A stretch of DNA of 64,000 nucleotides from Streptomyces acidiscabies (lineage in GTDB: Bacteria; Actinomycetota; Actinomycetes; Streptomycetales; Streptomycetaceae), in contig NZ_JAGJBY010000001.1 of assembly GCF_020010905.1 (NCBI RefSeq), positions 62,001-126,000 on the forward strand. Direction: 5' to 3'. Under the pieces are notes generated by a model that was not told the origin of the DNA, searched no databases, and saw nothing but the letters and a program-made list of their open reading frames with translations. Both the position numbers and the translations under genes were made by a program. Positions 15,958-24,455 of this stretch are shown one piece after another. Every line of letters begins with the position of its first letter. Position 1 is the first letter of the stretch.

Positions 15958-18900
15958 ATGGGTTACACGATTCCCGGCTGGCTGGACGACGTTCTGGACT
16001 TCATCGGGATCAACTTCCCCAACGTGGACGAGGACGACTACCGCGAGATGGCCGAGGCCATGCGGGAGTTCGCGGACCAGTTCGAGGGCCAGGGCGGCAG
16101 CGCGCACAAGGCGATCACCCGGATCCTGTCCTCCTCCGAGGGCTGGGCCGTGGACGCGTTCGAGAAGCACTGGTACCAGGTGAAAGCCAGCCACCTGGAG
16201 AAACTCCCGGAACTCGCACGGCTGTTCGCGGACGCCTGCGACATCCTCGCGGACATCATCTATGGGATGAAGACCAAGGCCGAGATCGAACTCGGGGTGA
16301 TGGCGGCCTCGGTGGGCATCTCGGCTGGGCTCGCCGTCGTGACCGGCGGTCTGTCCGCCCTGATCGGCGCGGCCGAGGTCACGGCGATGCGGCAGGTGGT
16401 CAAGCGGATCATCGACGAGGCGGTGGATCGAATCGTCGACGAGGTCACCGCCAAGCTCACCGAGCCGGTCAACGCCAAGCTGGAGGCGATGGTCGAGGAC
16501 ATGGTGCTCGACCTGGCCGAGGGCGCGTTCTCCATGCCGGCCGGCGGCGGCCAGGGCGGGCACGGCAAGAGCGGGATGCAGCTCGCCTCGGCCGGCGGCG
16601 AGGGCAGCGGCGGCCCCGCGCCGGTCACCAGGATCGACCACGTCGAGTTCGAGGACGGCGCGGGGAAGGTATCGCGGCACGGCAACGACCTGCACACGGC
16701 GGCGAGTTCCCCGCTAGGAAGGGCCAGGAACGCGTTCGGCCGCAGCAAAGGCCGCGACCCGTTCACCCAGGCGTTCGACAGCGTGCTGCACGGTGCGCTC
16801 AAGGGCACGGACAACGCGCTCGGCAAGATCGTCAAGCATGTCACCGAGACTGTCCCGGACCGTGTCAAAGCCACCTCCCGACTGCACAAGGGCAACGACC
16901 ACGACGTCGGTGACAAGGCCAACAGCATCGACGTGGGAAAGCACGGCGACGGCAGGGGCAGCGGTGACGGACTGCCCGGCTCAGGATCCCGGCTCAAGAT
17001 CGACGCGAACGCCAAGCACGATCCTGATCTGCCACAGCGGGCCAAGGACGCCCGAGCCCTGGCGAACAAGGAGACCTGCGGCGACCCGATCGACATGGCC
17101 ACCGGCCAGCTGGTCATGGCACAGACCGACGTCGACCTGCCCGGCACCCTGTCGCTGACGCTGCGCCGCACCCACCTGACCGGCTACACACACGGCATCT
17201 GCTTCGGCCCGTCCTGGGCCTCCACCCTCGACGAGCGACTGGAGCACGCCCCCGAGGCCGACGGCGTGTGGTGGCGCAGGGAGGACGGCTCCAGCCTGTA
17301 CTACCCGCGCACCCCAGACATCGTCGGCGACCGCGTCGACCCGGTGGCGGGCGCTCGCCTGCCGTTGACCTACCGGTCCGACGGCGCCCGGTACGTACTC
17401 GTGGTGCAGGACCAGCACTCCGGCCTGACCCGGTACTTCGAGCCCGCCGAGACCGCCGTCGGCATCTGGTGGCTGACCAGGATCGAGGACCGCAACCACA
17501 ACCACATCACCTTCGAGCGCGACGCGGACGACACCCTGCTGGCAGTCTCCCACTCCGGCGGTTACCGCCTGACGCCGACCTGCGCCGAGGGCACCGGCCG
17601 GGTGACCGCCGTGCACGCCCTCACCGAGGACGGCCCGCTGCGCCTGCGCGGGTACCACTACGACGAGAACGGCGACCTGACCGAGGTGGTCAACGCCGTC
17701 GACGCGGTCACCCACTTCGCCTACGACAGCGCCCACCACATCACCGGCTGGCGCGACAGCAACGACACCGTCTTCACGTACACCTACGACGGCCGGGGCC
17801 GGGTCATCGCCACCCACGGCAGTGGCGGGTTCCTCGACTCCCGGGTCGCATACAGCGGTCCGGACACCAACGGCACCACCGCCGCCACGTACACCGACTC
17901 CCTCGGCCACGACACCGTCTACCGTGCCAACACGCACGGCCAGATCGTCGCGATCACCGATCCGCTCGGGAACACCACCACCCAGACCTGGGACGACCGC
18001 GACCACCTCCTCAGCCGCACCGACCCGCTGGGCCACACCATGGTTCACCGCTACGACGACGCGGGGCACCTCGTCGCGGTCGTACGCCCCGACGGCAGTG
18101 AGACCACCGCCGAGTACGGCGAATTCCCGCAGCCTCTCAGCGTCCGCACCCCCGACGGCAACGTCACCCGTCACACCTACGACGACCGCGGCAACCTCGC
18201 CTCCCTCACCACCCCTGCGGGCCGCACCACCCGGTTCACCCACGACGAGGCGGGCCGCCCCACCGAGGTCATCGATCCGCTCGGCAACGTCACCACCATC
18301 CGCTGCAACTCGGCAGGTCTGCCGCAGGAGATCACGGACCCGCTCGGCGCGGTCACCCGCCAGACCCACGACGCTCTCGGCCGCCCCGTCACGCGGACGG
18401 ACCCCACCGGTGCGACGACTCACCTTGAGTGGACGCCCGAGAACCAGTTGGCCCGGCGCGTCCGGCCGGACGGCACCAGCGAGTCCTGGACCTACGACGG
18501 CGAAGGGAACTGCACCACCCACGTCGATCCGCTGGGCGGCGAAACCCGTTTCGAGTACACCCACTTCGACCTGCTCACCGCCCGCACGACCCCCGACGGC
18601 GTGCGTCACGAGTTCGGCCACGACACCGAGCTGCGTCTCGCCCAGGTCACCAACTCCCAAGGACTCACCTGGAGTTACACCCGCGACGCGGCGGGCCGTC
18701 CGGTAGCCGAGACCGACTTCGACGATCGCGTGCTCACCTATCGGTACGACGCCGCAGGTCGCCTCGCCGCCCGCACGAACGACCTGGGCGAGACCACCAC
18801 CTTCGAGCGCGACGCGCTGGGCCAGCTCCTCCGTAAAGACGCCGCAGGCCAGGTCACCACCTGTACCTACGACGGCAACGGCCGACTCACCGAGGCCGTC

Positions 18901-20610
18901 AGCCCCGACGGCACCCGTCTGGCCGTGACGCGGGACCAGTACGGTCTCGTCCGCTCCGAGACCGTGGACAACCGGGAAATCACCTACAGCTACGACGAGT
19001 TGGGCCGCCGCAACGGACGCACGACCCCTACCGGCGCGACAACCACGTGGTCGTACGACGCGGCGGGCCGCCGCACCCGCCTGGTCGCCTCCGGTCGCTC
19101 CGTCGACATCGCGTACGACGCGGCGGGCCGCGAACTCACCCGCCACGTCGGCGACTTCCTCACTCTGCACAGCACTTACGACACTCGGGGCCGACTCGCC
19201 ACCCAGTCCGCCGCCGGCCAGGACGGTTCCACCCTCCAGCGCCGCACCTACACGTATCGTGATGACGGGTATCTCACCCTCCTCGACGACCAGTTGAACG
19301 GCCCGCGTCACTTCGGCCTCGACGCTGTCGGCCGCGTCACCGGGGTCCACGCTGAGGACTGGACCGAGTCCTACGCCTACGACGCGGCCGGCAACCAGGC
19401 CCATGCCTCCTGGCCTGCCCCGCATCCTGGCCAGGAAGCCACCGGCGACCGTGCCTACACCGGTACCCGCATCACCCGCGCCGGCAGTGTCCGCTACGAG
19501 CACGACGCCCTCGGCCGGATCACTCTGCGTCAGAAGACCCGGCTCTCGCGCAAGCCGGAGACCTGGCGCTACGAGTGGGACGTGGAGGACCGGCTTGTCC
19601 AGGTCACCACCCCGGACGGCACCCGCTGGCGGTACACCTACGACCCGCTGGGCCGCCGCGCCGCGAAGCTCCGTCTCGGCGCCGACGGCGAAACAGTCGT
19701 CGAACGCGTCGACTTCACCTGGGACGGCACCACGCTGTGCGAGCAGACGACGCGCTCCGCCGACCTGCCGAACCCGGTCACCCTCACCTGGGACCACCAA
19801 AGGCTGAAGCCCATCGCCCAGACCGAGCGCATCACCTCGGCCGAGGCACCCCAGCAGGAGATCGACTCCCGCTTCTTCGCGATCGTCACCGACCTCGTCG
19901 GCTCGCCCCGCGAACTCGTCGACGAGCAGGGCGACATCGCCTGGCGCACCCGCACCACCCTCTGGGGTTCCACCACTTGGCACACCGGTGCCACCACCTA
20001 TACCCCGCTGCGGTTCCCCGGGCAGTACAGCGACCCCGAGACCGGCCTGCACTACAACTGCTTCCGCCACTACGACCCGGAAACCGCCCGCTACCTCACC
20101 GCCGACCCCCTGGGCCTGGCGCCCGCGCCCAACCCCGCGTTGTACGTACACAATCCGCACACGTGGGCGGACCCGCTGGGACTCACGCCCTGTGACGAGG
20201 ACACGATCTCGGTCTACCGCAAGCAGACCGACCATCCGCTGAGCCAGCGCATTCACATCGGTGAGAACGGTGAGGTGACCCTCACCGGCAAGGGCAAGCT
20301 CTATGTGAACATGAGCGACGACATCAGGCACACCATCGAATACCGGGGTGACGGCGGCCAGATCGTCTCCTTCGATGTCTCCAGGGAATACCGGGACTGG
20401 ATCAGAGAATCCGCTCTGCCGCAGAACAAGGACGATCACCCGGACGGTGACTCCTTCACCCGGGGAGAATGGAAGGAACTACTCAAGGAGTACCCGGAGA
20501 TCTCCGACCCGACCAAGGGAAGCGACCTCTACGGAATTCCGCACAAACTCTTCGACGGCCTGCGCTCCGAGATCATCCGCAACTCCGGGCGCGTCGTGCA
20601 GGACGGGTAG
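15958..20610 (+). CDS. Rhs/YD-repeat polymorphic toxin, copy 1
   Basis: A 1550-residue polymorphic toxin. Residues 1-230 form a WXG100/ESX-like helical head (DYREMAEAMREFADQFEG, EGWAVDAFEKHW) with a hydrophobic stretch AASVGISAGLAVVTGGLSAL, suggesting type VII secretion. A DUF6531-type entry segment (GDPIDMATGQLV) follows, then many YD repeats (YDxxGR), and the Rhs core LRFPGQYSDPETGLHYN ... GRYL-like ARYLTADPLGL. The last 139 residues (after CDEDTISVYRKQ) are the toxin tip. I cannot name its activity. An ADP-ribosyltransferase-like fold is possible but unproven. The ATG follows GGGGGAC. A small gene 9 bp downstream is the likely immunity factor. Confidence 0.85.
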   Translation: MGYTIPGWLDDVLDFIGINFPNVDEDDYREMAEAMREFADQFEGQGGSAHKAITRILSSSEGWAVDAFEKHWYQVKASHLEKLPELARLFADACDILADIIYGMKTKAEIELGVMAASVGISAGLAVVTGGLSALIGAAEVTAMRQVVKRIIDEAVDRIVDEVTAKLTEPVNAKLEAMVEDMVLDLAEGAFSMPAGGGQGGHGKSGMQLASAGGEGSGGPAPVTRIDHVEFEDGAGKVSRHGNDLHTAASSPLGRARNAFGRSKGRDPFTQAFDSVLHGALKGTDNALGKIVKHVTETVPDRVKATSRLHKGNDHDVGDKANSIDVGKHGDGRGSGDGLPGSGSRLKIDANAKHDPDLPQRAKDARALANKETCGDPIDMATGQLVMAQTDVDLPGTLSLTLRRTHLTGYTHGICFGPSWASTLDERLEHAPEADGVWWRREDGSSLYYPRTPDIVGDRVDPVAGARLPLTYRSDGARYVLVVQDQHSGLTRYFEPAETAVGIWWLTRIEDRNHNHITFERDADDTLLAVSHSGGYRLTPTCAEGTGRVTAVHALTEDGPLRLRGYHYDENGDLTEVVNAVDAVTHFAYDSAHHITGWRDSNDTVFTYTYDGRGRVIATHGSGGFLDSRVAYSGPDTNGTTAATYTDSLGHDTVYRANTHGQIVAITDPLGNTTTQTWDDRDHLLSRTDPLGHTMVHRYDDAGHLVAVVRPDGSETTAEYGEFPQPLSVRTPDGNVTRHTYDDRGNLASLTTPAGRTTRFTHDEAGRPTEVIDPLGNVTTIRCNSAGLPQEITDPLGAVTRQTHDALGRPVTRTDPTGATTHLEWTPENQLARRVRPDGTSESWTYDGEGNCTTHVDPLGGETRFEYTHFDLLTARTTPDGVRHEFGHDTELRLAQVTNSQGLTWSYTRDAAGRPVAETDFDDRVLTYRYDAAGRLAARTNDLGETTTFERDALGQLLRKDAAGQVTTCTYDGNGRLTEAVSPDGTRLAVTRDQYGLVRSETVDNREITYSYDELGRRNGRTTPTGATTTWSYDAAGRRTRLVASGRSVDIAYDAAGRELTRHVGDFLTLHSTYDTRGRLATQSAAGQDGSTLQRRTYTYRDDGYLTLLDDQLNGPRHFGLDAVGRVTGVHAEDWTESYAYDAAGNQAHASWPAPHPGQEATGDRAYTGTRITRAGSVRYEHDALGRITLRQKTRLSRKPETWRYEWDVEDRLVQVTTPDGTRWRYTYDPLGRRAAKLRLGADGETVVERVDFTWDGTTLCEQTTRSADLPNPVTLTWDHQRLKPIAQTERITSAEAPQQEIDSRFFAIVTDLVGSPRELVDEQGDIAWRTRTTLWGSTTWHTGATTYTPLRFPGQYSDPETGLHYNCFRHYDPETARYLTADPLGLAPAPNPALYVHNPHTWADPLGLTPCDEDTISVYRKQTDHPLSQRIHIGENGEVTLTGKGKLYVNMSDDIRHTIEYRGDGGQIVSFDVSREYRDWIRESALPQNKDDHPDGDSFTRGEWKELLKEYPEISDPTKGSDLYGIPHKLFDGLRSEIIRNSGRVVQDG

Positions 20611-20619
20611 GCTTGCGCC

Positions 20620-21183
20620 ATGATCCATAGCGAGGAGAGCATCGCCGCCGAACGGGACCGAGTGCGGCAACGGCCTGGGGTCGAAGCGGCTCCGCCTGTT
20701 CTGGCGGTCTTCACCGTCGATGTCGCCGAGGGCTCCGCAGAGGTGTACGTACAGCGGGTGCGTGATGTCCTTTCGGCGGCGCTCCAGCTGGCCTGTACGG
20801 CGGAGTTCGACGACGATGATCTACCGGTGGACGAATTTCCCGAGTGGTTCACGGAGATCTCCACCCGGGATGGTGAAACGTCGCACGAATTCTCCCGGAA
20901 CGGCCGTGCCGCTTTCCTGGCAACGAGCGGCGGGGCCAATGCCTGGCGCCTTCAGAACTGGATCTACCGGTTCGATCCGGACGAGGAGTCCCGCGGCTGG
21001 GAATTCTGGGACGCCACCCCCGCGGGCCCGGCGCGGGTCCGTATCTGGGTGGACAGTTGGGGAGAGTCCTTCTTCGGTTCCCTGGAGCTGCGGTGGCTGC
21101 TGTACGTGGCTGGCGCCGCACACGTCGAGGGGCCGGAGGTCCACAAGGCGGGCAGGTGGGCGTCGGAGACGGGCGGCCGGTGA
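20620..21183 (+). CDS. Putative immunity protein for Rhs toxin copy 1
   Basis: A 187-residue acidic cytosolic protein starting 9 bp after the Rhs stop, the usual place for a cognate immunity gene. Recognisable blocks are DDDDLPVDEFPEWFTEISTR, LQNWIYRFDPDEESRGWEFW and WVDSWGESFFGSLELRWLLY. I do not recognise the family. The copy at 29091 is about four-fifths identical and contains an extra five-residue segment, although the toxin tips are almost identical. So either both protect against the same tip, or the immunity genes are drifting faster than the toxins. Confidence 0.65.
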   Translation: MIHSEESIAAERDRVRQRPGVEAAPPVLAVFTVDVAEGSAEVYVQRVRDVLSAALQLACTAEFDDDDLPVDEFPEWFTEISTRDGETSHEFSRNGRAAFLATSGGANAWRLQNWIYRFDPDEESRGWEFWDATPAGPARVRIWVDSWGESFFGSLELRWLLYVAGAAHVEGPEVHKAGRWASETGGR

Positions 21184-21365
21184 CGGAGGCAGCGCGGATC
21201 GCGCGGAGGTCGCCGACTGCCCGAGGCGCCAACCACGGCGAGGCCCTTCAGTACACGAAGCCCTCGGATCACCAACGCTGATACGCTCCCCGCTCACAAG
21301 ACATGCACAGGTCATGTGGGGCTGTTGGGGACACAGCCATCGGGGTCGAGGGGCCGGGGGGTTCC

Positions 21366-24149
21366 GTGCAGGGTTACAAGACCGTACGCCGTCGTACGTT
21401 CGGCCGAGGGGGCACGGCCATGGCCGCGGCCGTCGCACTGGCCGCGGGCGCACTGGCCGCCGTGCCCGCGGGGGCGGCGCCGACTGTCGGTGAGGACGGG
21501 ATCGTCCTGCCCGCCGCGGACCGGTACGCCACGCGCAACCCGGTGTTCAGGGGCTTCGGCGAGACCGGTGTGCTGTCGAGCCCGGAAGGCACTGCCGGCT
21601 TGCGCTGGACCGACTACGCGACGGGCCGAACCAGGGAAGTCACCGAGTTCGCTGACACGCAGCAACCCAGCGGACTGGCTCAGTCGGACACCATGTTCAC
21701 CCTGGCTACCGACGCCGAGGGGCGACGCGTCGTCCAGTTCCGTGCGATCAACTCCGGCGCGGACAAGGGCACGGTCACTGTCCCTGCCGGCCTGACATAC
21801 GCCAGTACCGCGGGCGAGGGCGTCGTCGTCGCCTACCTCGGCAGCGCCGCCAAGGTGGGCGAAGTACACCTGCTCAAAGCGACGGCCGAGGGCGGCACCA
21901 GCGACACGACGCTGACCGGTTGGCCCGCCGACGCGAAGCTCCTCGCGGTGAGCGAGCGGGACGACCGCTCGCTGCTCATGCGTTACCGCGTGTCCACGGA
22001 GGACCCCAAGGTCTTTCTCGACCAGCTCGTCCTCGTCGACGTCCGCGACGGCTCCTGGGCCAAGGTACTCAGCCCCTACAAGGCGGGCCCCGGCCGAATT
22101 CCCTTCCTGAGCGAGAACTACGTCGGCTGGTGGTACCCAGGGAGCGGTGCGCGACTGCTGCGCCGCGACGCGCTCGACGGACCGGTGACCGTGGTTCCGG
22201 GCCAGGGCACCGAGGGGAAGACCGAGTTCACGGTCATCGGTGACAACGTCGTGGTGGCCACGTACGACGACAAGCCCCGCGCCGTGCTCACCAGACCCCT
22301 GACCGACGCGGGCGAGTGGCGCACGCTGCTCCCGCAGATGGACGGCTGGGTCGAGCCTGCGGCGGACGGGTCGGCCATCGTGGCGGGCGGTTCCGACAAG
22401 GCGCACTGGGGCGTGCACCGGCTCTCCGAAACGCCGGACGGACAGGTCGCCGTCCAGAATCTGATGGACCTGCCGCCGGTGCCCGCGCCCGTCGACGGGC
22501 TGTCCTTGGCTGGCGGCACCCTGGCCTGGACCGACCAGACCTCGTCCCCGGCCTACGACGTCATGTTCAACACGCGTACGGTGTCCGCCGATGTGGTCCC
22601 CCAGGTGGGGCCGGTCGGGCAGGCCGGCGGATGGGTGAAGACTTGTCAGGTTCACAGAGGCTGCGTCCGGCTGGTCGGGGCCGGTGACGGGTCCGTCGTC
22701 TACAACGACTGGGACTCCACCCAGTGGGTCCACCGCCGTACGCCCACGGGTGAGGTCCAGACGCTGACGGTGCCCGGTTTCTTCGGGGAGGTCGAAGCGG
22801 CGGAGGGGCGGTACGCGCTGCTGTCCGGCGGCGCGAACGGGAAGCAGTTCGTCGTCGACTGGACGCAGTCCAAGGTCGTGTCGACGCGCACGGCGAACGC
22901 CGCCGCCCTGTGGGACGGGCAGCTGTGGACCACGACGTCCACCGCTGGGCGCCTGTCGATGAGCCGCCTCGGGTCGACCGCCGCCGTCGATGTCAACGTC
23001 GGCTCGGCGTGCGTACCCAGCGAGTTGCAGGTCAACGGCCGCTTTGTGTACTGGGCTTGCGCCGCACAGAAGAAGGCCGGAGTGTTCGACCGCTCCCGAG
23101 GGCGATCGACGGCCGTGCCGACGGGTGACGTTCTGCTGGCGAACGGGTTCCTGGTCCGCCACGACAACACGCGCGGCAAGCTGGTGCGCACCGACGTCCG
23201 CTCCGGGCAGGCCGTCACTGGCGACCTGGCCGATCTGCCCGCCCCGTCCAACCTCTGGCCGGAGGGCACGACCTCGGACCACCGGATCCGCTGGACCCTT
23301 GATCCGTACGGGAACCAGGTGGCGTTCGTGGACGCCGGTGAGCGCATCCATATCCTCACCGCGGGTTCACTCGCGGCGCCGGTCTTGCGGGACCACGCGG
23401 GGCGGGACGGCATCGGCGACCTGCTCACCCTCAATTCCTCCGGCACGCTGGCGTTCCAGCAAGGCACGGGCCAGGGCACGTTCTCCGGGGCAGTCGGCGG
23501 CAGTGGCTGGGCGCCCGGCATCCTTCCGGTGCCCGTCGGGGACCTGAGCGGGGATCGTTGCAACGACGTCCTGGTCCGCTTGAGCAACGGCACACTGCGC
23601 CTGTACCAGCCGGGCTGCGGGACGGCGCTGAAGCCGACGACGCCGTACACGGCCCTGGGCACCGGCTGGAATCAGTACGACGTCCTCACCTCCCCCGGTG
23701 ACATCACCAAGGACGGCCTCCCCGACGTGATCGCCCGCAGCGCTTCCACCGGTGCGGTGTACCTGTACAAGGGCGCGCGCGGCGGCAAGCTCGCCGTGCG
23801 CGTGAAGCTGTACGACGGCTGGAAGACGTACAAGAAGGTCGTCGGGGCCGGGGATCTGAACGGTGACGGGATCGGTGATCTCCTCGCGCAGGACAAGTCG
23901 AACAACCTGTACCGGTACTTCGGGAAGGGCAACGGCACCTTCGCTGCGCGCGTGAAGATCGCCGCCGGCTGGGGTTCTTCGTACAACGGCGTTGTCGGGG
24001 TCGGGGACGTCACCGGCGACGGCAAAGCCGACCTGATCGCGCGGGACACCGCCGGGAATCTCTTCCGGCAGGCCGGTTACGGCAACGGGGCCTTCGCCTC
24101 ACGTGTGAAGATCGGCACCGGCTGGCAGGGCTACAGAGGGATTTTCTAA
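21366..24149 (+). CDS. Secreted FG-GAP/VCBS repeat protein
   Basis: A 927-residue exported protein. The GTG at 21366 gives a classic signal peptide (YKTVRRRTFGRGG, then a hydrophobic alanine-rich core, cleavage after PAGAA) preceded by GGGGG. The middle 600 residues are beta-rich with no named domain. The last 200 carry FG-GAP-type calcium-binding repeats (GDLSGDRCNDVL, GDITKDGLPDVI, GDLNGDGIGDLL, GDVTGDGKADLI), as in integrin-like beta-propellers that bind polysaccharide or protein. It sits between the two Rhs copies with its own promoter space. An extracellular binding role is likely, but the partner is unknown. Confidence 0.78.
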   Translation: MQGYKTVRRRTFGRGGTAMAAAVALAAGALAAVPAGAAPTVGEDGIVLPAADRYATRNPVFRGFGETGVLSSPEGTAGLRWTDYATGRTREVTEFADTQQPSGLAQSDTMFTLATDAEGRRVVQFRAINSGADKGTVTVPAGLTYASTAGEGVVVAYLGSAAKVGEVHLLKATAEGGTSDTTLTGWPADAKLLAVSERDDRSLLMRYRVSTEDPKVFLDQLVLVDVRDGSWAKVLSPYKAGPGRIPFLSENYVGWWYPGSGARLLRRDALDGPVTVVPGQGTEGKTEFTVIGDNVVVATYDDKPRAVLTRPLTDAGEWRTLLPQMDGWVEPAADGSAIVAGGSDKAHWGVHRLSETPDGQVAVQNLMDLPPVPAPVDGLSLAGGTLAWTDQTSSPAYDVMFNTRTVSADVVPQVGPVGQAGGWVKTCQVHRGCVRLVGAGDGSVVYNDWDSTQWVHRRTPTGEVQTLTVPGFFGEVEAAEGRYALLSGGANGKQFVVDWTQSKVVSTRTANAAALWDGQLWTTTSTAGRLSMSRLGSTAAVDVNVGSACVPSELQVNGRFVYWACAAQKKAGVFDRSRGRSTAVPTGDVLLANGFLVRHDNTRGKLVRTDVRSGQAVTGDLADLPAPSNLWPEGTTSDHRIRWTLDPYGNQVAFVDAGERIHILTAGSLAAPVLRDHAGRDGIGDLLTLNSSGTLAFQQGTGQGTFSGAVGGSGWAPGILPVPVGDLSGDRCNDVLVRLSNGTLRLYQPGCGTALKPTTPYTALGTGWNQYDVLTSPGDITKDGLPDVIARSASTGAVYLYKGARGGKLAVRVKLYDGWKTYKKVVGAGDLNGDGIGDLLAQDKSNNLYRYFGKGNGTFAARVKIAAGWGSSYNGVVGVGDVTGDGKADLIARDTAGNLFRQAGYGNGAFASRVKIGTGWQGYRGIF

Positions 24150-24314
24150 CGTCGTGATGTGTGACGGGCTGCTTCCCCACCAGAGTTCCCTGGGAGCCAT
24201 CGGGGAGCCAAGTTGCTCCCAGAGCCCCTTCCGCACCACCCGAGACCACCTGACCCCAACACCCTGACCAGGCAAAACACCGAACCGCCTGGTACCGAGC
24301 CCGCCCGAGCCTCA

Positions 24315-24358
24315 TTCGGGACGAAGAGGTCGTGGGTTCAAATCCCGCCACCCCGACA
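24315..24358 (+). pseudogene. tRNA-Pro(CGG) 3'-half remnant, probable attR of an integrated element
   Basis: From the anticodon loop (TTCGGGA) the sequence reads as the 3' half of a Streptomyces tRNA-Pro: anticodon 3' stem CGAAG, variable loop, a complete T arm (GTGGG, loop TTCAAAT, CCCGC) and acceptor strand CACCCCG plus discriminator A. The 5' half is missing: bases before 24315 do not pair with CGAAG. Such a break in the anticodon loop is the typical product of tyrosine-recombinase integration into a tRNA. pSAM2 uses tRNA-Pro in this way. The orientation puts the element to the left, that is, over the phosphorothioation genes. Confidence 0.75.
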
Positions 24359-24371
24359 GCTGAGTAAAAGG

Positions 24372-24404
24372 CCAGGGCCACCTAGGAATCCTAGGTGGCC
24401 CTGG
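24372..24404. terminator. Perfect inverted repeat after the tRNA remnant
   Basis: Arms of 16 bp (CCAGGGCCACCTAGGA and its complement) are separated by a single A. It lies 13 bp beyond the tRNA fragment, where the native tRNA-Pro terminator would be. It probably came with the att core or the original chromosomal flank. Confidence 0.7.
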
Positions 24405-24455
24405 TTCGTTATGTCATGAGTGTCACGTCACCCCGGCGCACGAGGGACAACGCGG

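Larger units (their letters stand above)
15945..21195 (+). repeat. Left copy of duplicated Rhs toxin-immunity locus
   Basis: This segment, from just before the Rhs start to just after the immunity stop, matches 24443-29690 along its length. Identity is highest in the YD-repeat region. A 356-bp stretch (18460-18815 versus 26931-27286) is identical by eye, while the early repeat region near 17.6-17.9 kb and the immunity genes differ clearly. Confidence 0.85.
24150..24455. other. Intergenic region holding the tRNA-Pro remnant
   Basis: The 306 bp between the FG-GAP gene and the second Rhs gene hold no CDS I would support. The notable contents are a tRNA-Pro 3' fragment and a hairpin, listed separately, plus GAGGGAC (24442-24448) as the ribosome-binding site of the second Rhs gene. 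Confidence 0.6.

Noticed and set aside
16981..20439. 1152-residue minus-strand reading frame opposite Rhs copy 1 (and its twin at 25452-28802)
   Set aside because: It is the GC-bias shadow of the Rhs genes, with valine-glycine-rich low-complexity protein, no start signals and no domains.
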